Assembly: GCA_027341315.1 (NCBI GenBank)
Contig: DAIENA010000009.1
Coordinates: 1 to 14,541 of the forward strand
DNA: 14,541 nt
DNA from: an archaeon
GTDB lineage: Archaea > Nanobdellota > Nanobdellia > Pacearchaeales > GW2011-AR1
Reading direction: 5' to 3'
Numbering within the stretch: the first letter of the stretch is position 1; each line of letters starts with the position of its first letter. Shown piece after piece: positions 1-5,762 of the stretch. The position numbers and the translations under genes were made by a program. The notes beneath the pieces are model-generated. The model worked only from the letters and a program-made list of their open reading frames with translations, did no database searches and had not been told where the DNA came from.

Positions 1-9
1 CTAGTTTCA

Positions 10-37
10 TAAAATATACTTTAGAATATATATTTTA
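10..37. repeat. Inverted repeat TAAAATATA / TATATTTTA upstream of first gene
   Basis: TAAAATATA at 10-18 is the exact reverse complement of TATATTTTA at 29-37, with a 10-bp spacer. The same 9-mer recurs twice at 366-374 and 380-388, ahead of the next gene. It could be a shared operator. The region is very AT-rich, so chance cannot be excluded. Confidence 0.35.
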
Positions 38-51
38 GAGTATATAATAAA

Positions 52-58
52 TTTAAAA
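52..58 (+). promoter_or_regulatory. TATA-like box for the 93-aa gene
   Basis: TTTAAAA centred 26 nt before the ATG at 81, the spacing expected if transcription starts at the start codon (leaderless mRNA). It lies just downstream of an inverted pair of a 9-bp motif at 10-18 and 29-37. Confidence 0.5.
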
Positions 59-80
59 ATTAATTCAAATAATTATCAAA

Positions 81-362
81 ATGGAAGACGCTTTTCTAAA
101 AGTAAATTATGAAAAGGGGCAATTTTCTGAGGAGTATTTTGTTAGTTTCGGGGGTTCAGAATTTCCTAAAAGTAATTTTTCAGGAGTTTATGTAATGAAA
201 GAAATGCTTAAAATTAAAGACGAAAACTCCGGTCTTGTAAAAGTCATCGTCGAAAAAAAAGACGGCGAAGAATGCAACATTCGGATTTTTGGTTCTAAAG
301 AAGACAGCGGAAAATTTTTTACAGTCCCAAAAGAAGAGCTGGTTTTTAAAGATAGCAATTGA
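81..362 (+). CDS. Hypothetical protein, 93 aa
   Basis: I do not recognise this protein. It is small, charged and soluble-looking, with no signal peptide or membrane segment. The alternation of short hydrophobic runs with charged residues (for example VKVIVEKK near residues 53-60 and FFTVPKEELVF near the C-terminus) suggests mostly beta structure. The ATG at 81 is chosen because a TTTAAAA box sits 26 nt upstream and the codon use matches the rest of the window. A 14-bp direct repeat (GAATATATATTTTA, at 24-37 and 361-374) brackets the gene. The next gene, also unknown, has its own TATA box and shares a 9-bp upstream motif, so the two may be co-regulated. No function is assigned. Confidence 0.75.
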   Translation: MEDAFLKVNYEKGQFSEEYFVSFGGSEFPKSNFSGVYVMKEMLKIKDENSGLVKVIVEKKDGEECNIRIFGSKEDSGKFFTVPKEELVFKDSN

Positions 363-365
363 ATA

Positions 366-390
366 TATATTTTACAAACTATATTTTACA
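366..390. repeat. Tandem TATATTTTACA motif, two copies
   Basis: The 11-mer TATATTTTACA occurs at 366-376 and again at 380-390, a 14-bp period. It lies 28-50 bp upstream of the TATA box of the 188-aa gene. Its first nine bases match the motif found as an inverted repeat before the 93-aa gene. It is a candidate protein-binding site. Confidence 0.35.
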
Positions 391-418
391 ATATATTCAT
401 AAAATTACTATAATAAAA

Positions 419-424
419 TTTATA
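419..424 (+). promoter_or_regulatory. TATA box for the 188-aa gene
   Basis: TTTATA centred 26-27 nt before the ATG at 448, again the leaderless spacing. Confidence 0.5.
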
Positions 425-447
425 ATCCAATATTCTTCTGGTTTTCT

Positions 448-1014
448 ATGGTGCCTTTTGATGACAGATTCCATGAAATGCATGAACAAATACAAAAAAA
501 CAAAAGTTTAGTTTCAAGAGTATTTGCTCTTTCTGAAAGTTTTGATTCTCTTCGAATGGATGAAATAAAAAGGTATTATCCTATAGAAACGACCGAACTG
601 TTTCATCTTGGTTTGGACCATTCAGGAAATCATTGTCGTTTTTATGAAGAAATCTTGTCTAAAATGAGAATCCTCTACGAAGAGTCTGACGGAAAAATTG
701 ATCTTCCAAAAGTATATTTTCTCCTTGAAAATCGTCGGGGAATATTAAGCGAGGATTTGACGGGAAACGATTATTACCGTCTCACGGACCGCACGGAATT
801 TAATTTGTTGAATCCGGTTTTAGGAAAAGTTTTTCAAAGCAATAAATTAGATTTAGAAAAAACGACGTTTCAAATTGAAGGTTGGAACTATTTAAGAAAT
901 CCCGTAATTGATTTAGACCATGTTAAAGTTAAACCGGAATACGAGAAAGTTTTGAATATATACACCCAGCACTACAAAAACAAAAATAATTTTCTGATAA
1001 AAAATTTTAATTAA
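448..1014 (+). CDS. Hypothetical protein, 188 aa
   Basis: I do not recognise a family. The protein looks soluble, mixed alpha/beta, rich in Glu, Asp, Arg and Tyr, with no signal sequence, membrane segment or obvious metal-binding cluster. The N-terminal third (about residues 5-75) looks helical; residues 90-145 contain several aromatic and charged patches (for example YFLLENRRG and NDYYRLTDRTEF). The ATG at 448 is supported by a TATA box at leaderless distance. Its TAA stop interlocks with the TAA of the oppositely oriented MinD gene through a shared TTAA at 1011-1014, so no transcription terminator fits between the two reading frames. Function unknown. Confidence 0.75.
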   Translation: MVPFDDRFHEMHEQIQKNKSLVSRVFALSESFDSLRMDEIKRYYPIETTELFHLGLDHSGNHCRFYEEILSKMRILYEESDGKIDLPKVYFLLENRRGILSEDLTGNDYYRLTDRTEFNLLNPVLGKVFQSNKLDLEKTTFQIEGWNYLRNPVIDLDHVKVKPEYEKVLNIYTQHYKNKNNFLIKNFN

Positions 1015-1784
1015 TTTCTGCTAAAAACTCCAAAAACTTTTTCCCAAAATGTCGGTTTGTCAACGTCGGAATCATAATCGACTTCAACAATTCTCGCCGC
1101 GATTTCTTTGTAGGCGCGTGCGGATTTTGATTTTGGGTGAACGTAGACCAGCGGATTTTTTCTTCTTAAGGCGTCCTGAACTAAACTGTCTTCAGGAATC
1201 ATCCCAAGTATTGGAACTTCGAGCATTTCTTTAACTGTTTCAGGTGAGAGTTCATAATTATTTTTCCTGACCCTTGTAATTATTACCCCTGTAATTGGAA
1301 TATTCATTTCTTCGGCGACTTTTACCGTCTTAAGGGCATCGGTTATCGCCGGCATTTCGGGATTTGAAACGAGAATGATTTCGTCGGCAATTTCCATAAC
1401 ACTCACGGCTTCTTTCCCGAGACCAGCCGAGCAGTCCATTATAACATATTCAGCAAGTTTTTTGAATTCATTTTTGAAATCCTTTAATTTTTCCATCTTT
1501 AATTTTTTAAGTTCTTTAACCGAAAGAGATGATGGAATTACTTTTATCCCCGACGGATGAACATAAACTGCTTCATACGGATGCGCCTTTTTTTGAATAA
1601 TGTGATTAAGGTTTATCGGAACTTCGGGCGAATTAAGGTGAATTCCAACGTTCGGAGTCGACATGTTTGCGTCGATAATTAAAACGTCTTTGTCAAACTT
1701 TTTTATTGCCGCCCCAAGGTTTATTGCAGTCGTCGTTTTTCCGACGCCGCCTTTCCCTGAAGCAATAACAATTAATCTTTTCAT
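1011..1784 (-). CDS. minD: MinD/ParA-family P-loop ATPase (archaeal MinD-like)
   Basis: A SIMIBI-class ATPase of the MinD/ParA group. Numbering from the preferred start, it begins MKRLIVIASGKGGVGKTT, a deviant Walker A motif with the signature lysine at residue 11 and the phosphate-binding lysine at 16. The switch I region is IIDANMSTPNVG, with Asp38 and Asn40 where bacterial MinD has DAD. Switch II is IMDCSAGLG around Asp117, in place of the usual DSPAG. The last 12 residues (FWEKVFGVFSRN) could form an amphipathic membrane-targeting helix. An in-frame ATG 12 nt upstream (1796) would add MENK, but the ATG at 1784 follows GGAG by six bases and lies one base after the upstream stop. Members of this family cycle on and off membranes or position cargo. 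No MinE or MinC homologue is visible, so the archaeal role is open. Confidence 0.9.
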   Translation of the reverse strand: MKRLIVIASGKGGVGKTTTAINLGAAIKKFDKDVLIIDANMSTPNVGIHLNSPEVPINLNHIIQKKAHPYEAVYVHPSGIKVIPSSLSVKELKKLKMEKLKDFKNEFKKLAEYVIMDCSAGLGKEAVSVMEIADEIILVSNPEMPAITDALKTVKVAEEMNIPITGVIITRVRKNNYELSPETVKEMLEVPILGMIPEDSLVQDALRRKNPLVYVHPKSKSARAYKEIAARIVEVDYDSDVDKPTFWEKVFGVFSRN

Positions 1785-1785
1785 T

Positions 1786-2235
1786 TTATTCTCCATCTCC
1801 TTTAAGTCTGTCTTTTGTCATATCAATAAACTGCTCGAGCATTTCCGCGTATTCTTTTAGTTTTTCAAGATTAATATTTATATCTTCTCCTCTGAAGGTA
1901 ACTCTCAACGTAACGTTTTTTCTAAACTCTCCTATTCTTTCTATATCCAAACTTTCAAGTTTTCTGAGCATCATAAAAAAATCAATTGTTTTAAGGGCAT
2001 TTTTATCTTTCTTGAGAAGTTGTTTTATCTCGTTTATTCTTCCGATTGCGTTCTCCGAAACTTCTTTTATCGCGCCGTGTTTTTTTGCGTTTTTCAAAAT
2101 TTGCACAATGCATGTATCAATCATTTTTCTCCATCTGATAAGAAGATTCATTATGACGTCGCACGTTTTAGTGTATTTCAGGCTTACGTAAAGAAGATGA
2201 TCCGCGCTTATTTTTTCCTGCATTATTTCTTCCAT
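1786..2235 (-). CDS. Conserved-looking helical protein, 149 aa, in the NAC-MinD operon
   Basis: No named family recognised. Residues 10-75 look helical and contain an aromatic/basic stretch (YVSLKYTKT, then LLIRWRKMID). Residues 100-115 look like a short beta segment (VTLRVTFRGEDI), followed by a C-terminal helix (about 118-143). There is no signal peptide or membrane segment. The stop codon lies one base before the favoured MinD start, and AAGGAG near the end of this gene leads into MinD, so the two are very probably translated from the same mRNA. That makes it a candidate MinD partner, an inference from position only. Two starts are possible: ATG at 2235, or ATG at 2223, which lies about 22 nt after a TATAAAAT element and would remove MEEI. 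Confidence 0.7.
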   Translation of the reverse strand: MEEIMQEKISADHLLYVSLKYTKTCDVIMNLLIRWRKMIDTCIVQILKNAKKHGAIKEVSENAIGRINEIKQLLKKDKNALKTIDFFMMLRKLESLDIERIGEFRKNVTLRVTFRGEDININLEKLKEYAEMLEQFIDMTKDRLKGDGE

Positions 2236-2240
2236 GTTAA

Positions 2241-2248
2241 ATTTTATA
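2241..2248 (-). promoter_or_regulatory. Possible internal TATA box before the 149-aa gene
   Basis: TATAAAAT on the minus strand lies in the 42-bp gap after NAC. It is about 10 nt before the ATG at 2235 and 22 nt before the ATG at 2223, so as a leaderless promoter it fits only the second start. Read-through from the Secbeta promoter is equally plausible. Confidence 0.3.
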
Positions 2249-2277
2249 GTAACCCCTTCGGATTTAAATTTGTAGTA

Positions 2278-2610
2278 TTAATTTGAAAGTTCGAGGATTG
2301 CTTCGGCAAGGTCTTGTGTTTTTTCTAATGTTTCTTTTGCCTCTTTTTTTGAACAGCCGGTTTTTTCCATAACCGTTTTTATATCCTCTGGAGAAATTTC
2401 AACCTCCTTTGACATTTCCTCTATTTCTCCTGAAATTTGAAAACTTCTTTGTCCCTGCATTTTTACTTCGACAACATTCGGGTTTTTAATTATAATATTT
2501 GTTCCGTCCTTTTTTTCAATAACGACTCGGTCTGAACTAATTTGTGTCTGGGAGATTCCCATTTTCTTCATCATTCCTTCCATCTGTCTTGGATTAATTC
2601 CGCCAAACAT
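2278..2610 (-). CDS. nac: Nascent polypeptide-associated complex protein (archaeal NAC)
   Basis: Archaeal NAC, which forms a homodimer, binds ribosomes near the exit tunnel and contacts emerging chains. The order of parts is typical: a short leader (MFGGINPRQMEGMMKKMGI), a NAC beta-barrel domain at roughly residues 22-66 (DRVVIEKKDGTNIIIKNPNV followed by a GQRSFQISGE segment), and a C-terminal UBA-like domain at about 72-110, starting ISPEDIKTVMEKTGCSKKEA. The 110-residue length is normal for archaea. The gene starts one base after the Secbeta stop (TGA-A-ATG) with a weak AGGT upstream, so the two are co-translated. This pairing joins the nascent-chain factor to the translocon. Confidence 0.95.
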   Translation of the reverse strand: MFGGINPRQMEGMMKKMGISQTQISSDRVVIEKKDGTNIIIKNPNVVEVKMQGQRSFQISGEIEEMSKEVEISPEDIKTVMEKTGCSKKEAKETLEKTQDLAEAILELSN

Positions 2611-2611
2611 T

Positions 2612-2773
2612 TCAACCTAAGAAAAAGCTAAGCCCAACTCGAAACGCAACTATCAGGACGATAAATCCCACAACGTAAGTTGGTTTTAGCATAAATTTAC
2701 TTTCATATTCTTCCTTATAATTAACTAACCCTCCAAAACCTGCTGGAAGACTAAATCCTGAATTTTCGGCCAT
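2612..2773 (-). CDS. secG: Preprotein translocase subunit Secbeta (Sec61beta/SecG type), 53 aa
   Basis: A 53-residue tail-anchored protein. It has a polar N-terminus with the archaeal Secbeta pattern (SLPAGFGGLVNYKEEYESKF, residues 8-27), then MLKPTYVVGF leading into one transmembrane helix (about residues 33-52, rich in Val, Ile and Phe), and ends SFFLG. The length and layout match archaeal Sec61beta, the small non-essential subunit next to SecY/SecE. The ATG at 2773 lies 26-27 nt after a TATA box, indicating a leaderless transcript that heads the Secbeta-NAC-149 aa-MinD operon. I call the family from the motif pattern and from its position before NAC; archaeal databases often label it SecG. 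Confidence 0.88.
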   Translation of the reverse strand: MAENSGFSLPAGFGGLVNYKEEYESKFMLKPTYVVGFIVLIVAFRVGLSFFLG

Positions 2774-2784
2774 GAGTTTTATCA

Positions 2785-2798
2785 ATACTCCCGAGTAT
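2785..2798. repeat. 14-bp dyad ATACTC-CC-GAGTAT overlapping the Secbeta TATA box
   Basis: Arms ATACTC (2785-2790) and GAGTAT (2793-2798) are perfectly complementary with a two-base centre. The dyad covers positions 12-25 upstream of the Secbeta ATG and overlaps the TATA element, where a repressor would block TBP or polymerase. It is a candidate operator. Confidence 0.4.
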
Positions 2799-2803
2799 AA
2801 AAA
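2796..2803 (-). promoter_or_regulatory. TATA box of the Secbeta-NAC-MinD operon
   Basis: TTTTTATA on the minus strand, centred 26-27 nt before the Secbeta ATG. It is the divergent partner of the valS promoter; unlike two other divergent pairs in the window, each gene here has its own box. Confidence 0.55.
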
Positions 2804-2901
2804 GGTTTTTGTGAAATGCTGTTCTAAATTCAGTCGGGGGCAAGAGTTATTTTTTTGAAAAATTAAGAATAAATTTCAGGCAATATTTCTAACGCCACAT
2901 T

Positions 2902-2908
2902 TTTAAAA
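2902..2908 (+). promoter_or_regulatory. TATA-like box for valS
   Basis: TTTAAAA centred 24 nt before the ATG at 2929. It supports that ATG over an upstream TTG (2914) as the true start. Confidence 0.5.
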
Positions 2909-2928
2909 TCCTTTTGTTTAATTTGTTT

Positions 2929-5277
2929 ATGGCAAATTTGGATTTTAAAGAAATGGAAGAAAAGTGGCAAAAATACTGGGAAGGGGAAAAAATTTTCAGG
3001 GCAAAAAATTTAAGCGGAAAGGAAATTTTTTCGATTGACACGCCTCCCCCGACGGTTTCCGGGAGCATGCATATCGGTCACGCTTTTAGTTATTCCCAAG
3101 AGGATTTTATTGCGCGTTTTATGAGAATGTATAAGGGAAATGTTTTTTATCCATTCGGTACCGACGACAACGGGCTTCCGACGGAAAGGCTTGTTGAAAA
3201 ATTGAAAAAAGTAAAAAGTATTAACATGTCAAGAGCGGAATTCATAAAGTTGTGTCTTGAAACATTAAAAGAGGAAAAACCGGCATTCATAAATTCCTGG
3301 AAAAAACTAGGAATTTCGTGCGACTTTGAAAAAATTTATTCGACAATCGACCCGCAGGCGCAAAAGGTTTCCCAGCTTTCGTTTATTGATTTGTATAATA
3401 AAGGGCACATTTACAAAAAAAATTTCCCAACGATTTGGTGTCCGGAATGTGAAACTTCAATAGCGCAGGCCGAACTTGAGGATAAAGAATCGGGCAGTTT
3501 GTTTTCAACCTTGAAATTTTCCGTCGACAAAAAAGATTTTTTAATCGCGACGACAAGACCGGAATTGCTTTATGCATGTGTTGCAATTTTTGTCAACCCG
3601 AAAGACAAAAAATACAAATCGTTCGTCGGTAAAAAAGCAAAAGTTCCGCTGTTTAATTTTGAAGTTCCAATAATTGCCGACGAATCCGCACAGATTGACA
3701 AAGGAACCGGAGCTCTCATGGTTTGTTCATATGGAGATAAGTATGATGTTGAGTCAATTGGAAAATACAAACTTAATCCGAAGCTGGTAATAGAAAAAAA
3801 TGGAAGAGTAAACATTCCGGGGTACGAGGGATTAAAAATAAAAGAAGCAAGAAAAAAAATTCTGGAGGATTTGAAATCTAAAAATTTAATAGCCGAACAA
3901 AAAGAGATAAATCACGCAGTTAATGTCCATGACAAATGCGGAACCGAAATAGAATTCGTTGAAACGCCCCAATGGTTTATAAAAATTTTAGATAAAAAGA
4001 AAGAATTCATAAAACAGGGGGAAAAAATAAAGTGGTATCCTGAGTTTATGAAAAAAAGATACGACAACTGGGTTAATGGGCTTGAGTGGGACTGGTCGAT
4101 TTCACGTAACCGGCATTTCGGCGTGCCTATTCCGGCCTGGGAATGTCCGGCGTGCGGCGAAGTGATATTGCCCGACGAGAAGGAACTTCCTGTTGACCCT
4201 CTTGAAACAAAAAAGAAATGCCCTAAATGCAAGAAAGATGCGGTTCCGGAAAAAATGGTTTTAGATACGTGGGCAACGTCGTCGGTGACTCCGCAAATTT
4301 CAAGTGACCTTTTTGGAAATAAAATTAAACTGCCGTTTTCGCTGAGGCCTAATGCTCATGATATAATCCGGACGTGGGCTTTTTACACAATAGTAAAATC
4401 GTATTTTCACGAGGGAAAAATCCCATGGGATGAAATTGTTATTTCTGGAATTGTTTCTCTTGGCGGAGAAAAAATGTCAAAGTCAAAAGGAAATGTTATA
4501 GATCCAAAAAAAGTTCTCGACGAGTACGGCGCGGATGCGTTACGATTTTGGGCGGCCGGTTCGAAACTCGGTTACGATTTGGATTATCAGGAAAAAGATT
4601 TAGTTACTGGAAAAAAATTGGTTAACAAATTATTAAATGCATCAAAATTTGTTTTTACAAATTTGGAAAAATACGACGGTAAAACAAAACCAAAGAATAT
4701 GGAAAAAATTGATGAGATTTTTTTATATAACCTTGAACTTTTGTCTCAAAGAGTTGCAAAAAACTTTCTTTCTTATGATTACTCATTAGCCAAATCCGAA
4801 ACCGAAAACTTTTTCTGGAATATGTTTTGCGACAATTATCTTGAGATTGTAAAGAAACGTGTTTATCAGGGAAATGGAGACAAAAAACTTTCAGCAGAAT
4901 ACACATTATATCAGTCGTTATTAATTTTGTTAAAAATGTTTGCCCCTTTTGTTCCGTTTGTTACCGAGGAAGTTTATCAAAATTATTTTAAAAGATTTGA
5001 AAAGGAAAAATCAATTCATGTATGTGCATGGCCAAAATTTGACGAAAAAAAACAAAACTCCCCCGACAATCTTATGGATTTTGATAAATTGATTTTAATT
5101 GTTGACAATGTAAGAAAAGAAAAGAGCAGGGATAAAAAACCAATGAATTCCGAAATTATTTTAACGCTCGAAAAAGAATCAATGAAATTTATTAAACCAT
5201 ATTTGGAAGATTTAAAAAACGTCACCTGCGCCAGGGAAATTAAGGAAGGTTTGAAGTTCGAGGTTAAATTTTATTAG
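2929..5277 (+). CDS. valS: Valyl-tRNA synthetase, archaeal type
   Basis: Class I aminoacyl-tRNA synthetase that charges tRNA-Val and edits misactivated threonine. In order: a class I signature PPPTVSGSMHIGH with HIGH at residues 48-51; the valine-specific stretch PFGTDDNGLPTER (75-87); a zinc-knuckle CPEC (171-174); the CP1 editing domain (about 205-300: ATTRPELLYACVAIF, GTGALMVCSYGDKYD); CPAC (406-409) and CPKC (431-434); LDTWATSS (445-452); and the KMSKS loop (515-519). The anticodon-binding helical domain follows. At 782 residues it is shorter than many ValRS enzymes, with little beyond the anticodon-binding domain. The ATG at 2929 is preferred to a TTG at 2914 because of the TATA spacing. 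It is monocistronic and divergent from Secbeta. Confidence 0.95.
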   Translation: MANLDFKEMEEKWQKYWEGEKIFRAKNLSGKEIFSIDTPPPTVSGSMHIGHAFSYSQEDFIARFMRMYKGNVFYPFGTDDNGLPTERLVEKLKKVKSINMSRAEFIKLCLETLKEEKPAFINSWKKLGISCDFEKIYSTIDPQAQKVSQLSFIDLYNKGHIYKKNFPTIWCPECETSIAQAELEDKESGSLFSTLKFSVDKKDFLIATTRPELLYACVAIFVNPKDKKYKSFVGKKAKVPLFNFEVPIIADESAQIDKGTGALMVCSYGDKYDVESIGKYKLNPKLVIEKNGRVNIPGYEGLKIKEARKKILEDLKSKNLIAEQKEINHAVNVHDKCGTEIEFVETPQWFIKILDKKKEFIKQGEKIKWYPEFMKKRYDNWVNGLEWDWSISRNRHFGVPIPAWECPACGEVILPDEKELPVDPLETKKKCPKCKKDAVPEKMVLDTWATSSVTPQISSDLFGNKIKLPFSLRPNAHDIIRTWAFYTIVKSYFHEGKIPWDEIVISGIVSLGGEKMSKSKGNVIDPKKVLDEYGADALRFWAAGSKLGYDLDYQEKDLVTGKKLVNKLLNASKFVFTNLEKYDGKTKPKNMEKIDEIFLYNLELLSQRVAKNFLSYDYSLAKSETENFFWNMFCDNYLEIVKKRVYQGNGDKKLSAEYTLYQSLLILLKMFAPFVPFVTEEVYQNYFKRFEKEKSIHVCAWPKFDEKKQNSPDNLMDFDKLILIVDNVRKEKSRDKKPMNSEIILTLEKESMKFIKPYLEDLKNVTCAREIKEGLKFEVKFY

Positions 5278-5279
5278 GC

Positions 5280-5291
5280 TTTTGTACAAAA
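5280..5291. repeat. 12-bp palindrome TTTTGTACAAAA
   Basis: A perfect 12-bp palindrome three bases after the valS stop and just upstream of the TATA box of the next gene. GTAC is uncommon in this window. It could be an operator for the 46/82-aa gene pair. Confidence 0.4.
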
Positions 5292-5293
5292 TA

Positions 5294-5314
5294 AATCTTT
5301 AAAAATTAAAGATT
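5294..5314. repeat. Inverted repeat with 9-bp arms over the TATA box
   Basis: AATCTTTAA (5294-5302) and TTAAAGATT (5306-5314) are perfect reverse complements around an AAA centre. The element covers the TATA-like box at 5298-5304. If read through from valS it could also form a weak A/U hairpin. Operator or terminator cannot be told apart here. Confidence 0.4.
5298..5304 (+). promoter_or_regulatory. TATA-like box for the 46-aa gene
   Basis: TTTAAAA within CTTTAAAAATT, centred 26 nt before the ATG at 5327. It is the same box and spacing as at the release-factor gene. Confidence 0.5.
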
Positions 5315-5326
5315 ATTTTATCTCCC

Positions 5327-5467
5327 ATGGAATCAATCGCAAGGTTCTTTTATGACGAAACGAAATTTCCGGACTACAACAAAAAAACCGAGAATGGAAG
5401 TCAAATCGTCGATACCTCTTTTGACGAATTTTGCAGTGATTCGTTTCATAACGAAAGACATTATTAG
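5327..5467 (+). CDS. Small hypothetical protein, 46 aa
   Basis: An open frame from ATG 5327 to TAG 5467 encoding a polar, acidic 46-residue protein beginning MESIARFFYDETKFPDY and ending DSFHNERHY. No membrane segment, Cys pair or known motif is visible. Support comes from a TTTAAAA box at leaderless distance, plausible codon use (NNC/NNT codons like its neighbours) and a second small gene starting nine bases after its stop. I do not recognise it. A two-gene small-protein unit could be many things, including a toxin-antitoxin pair, but nothing in the sequence shows that. Confidence 0.5.
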   Translation: MESIARFFYDETKFPDYNKKTENGSQIVDTSFDEFCSDSFHNERHY

Positions 5468-5476
5468 GTTTTTAAC

Positions 5477-5725
5477 ATGAGTGAATTTTACAAAGATTTT
5501 AGATGCTTGGAAATTTTTAAATTTAACGGAGAGGATACGAATGTTCTGGAAAATATATTTAAGAAAATTCTTTCAAAAGAAAACAAAATTTTCCCAAATA
5601 GGGTTTCATGCTTAGACAAAAAATATTATCCTTTGATTGAGGATATTCTGCGAAAAGAAAATCCAAAAAAAGTTTTATCCAATGGAGTCATTGAAAAGAT
5701 TTTGGGTTTTAGGCAAATTCTTTGA
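5477..5725 (+). CDS. Small hypothetical protein, 82 aa
   Basis: An unrecognised, basic and largely helical protein. Hydrophobic residues are spaced as in amphipathic helices (LENIFKKILSKE about residues 24-35; LIEDILRKE about 53-61; VIEKILGFRQIL at the C-terminus). There is no signal peptide or membrane helix. It starts nine bases after the 46-aa gene, with AGGT about seven bases before the ATG, and no TATA box of its own, so it is probably the second gene of a bicistron. It ends 37 bp before the release-factor gene, which has a separate promoter. No function is assigned. Confidence 0.65.
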   Translation: MSEFYKDFRCLEIFKFNGEDTNVLENIFKKILSKENKIFPNRVSCLDKKYYPLIEDILRKENPKKVLSNGVIEKILGFRQIL

Positions 5726-5733
5726 CCCCAAAC

Positions 5734-5740
5734 TTTAAAA
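5734..5740 (+). promoter_or_regulatory. TATA-like box for the aRF1 gene
   Basis: TTTAAAA in ACTTTAAAAC, centred 26 nt before the ATG at 5763. It is the clearest example of the window's leaderless promoter type. Confidence 0.55.
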
Positions 5741-5762
5741 CATTCTTCTTTCTTATTTCGAC

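Noticed and set aside
363..447. RNA gene in the AT-rich spacer between the first two genes
   Set aside because: There is no stable stem, C/D box or tRNA-like arms; the content is explained by repeats and a TATA box.
2772..2858. Short + strand open frame (28 codons) in the Secbeta/valS gap
   Set aside because: It has no promoter at a sensible distance, no homology pattern, and overlaps the Secbeta start and operator region.
2914..2928. Upstream TTG start for valS adding five residues
   Set aside because: The ATG at 2929 has a TTTAAAA box at leaderless distance and gives the usual N-terminus; the TTG would lie only 9 nt from that box.
3912..4232. Minus-strand 106-codon open frame inside valS
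   Set aside because: It is opposite conserved zinc and catalytic blocks of valS, with no promoter or family pattern.
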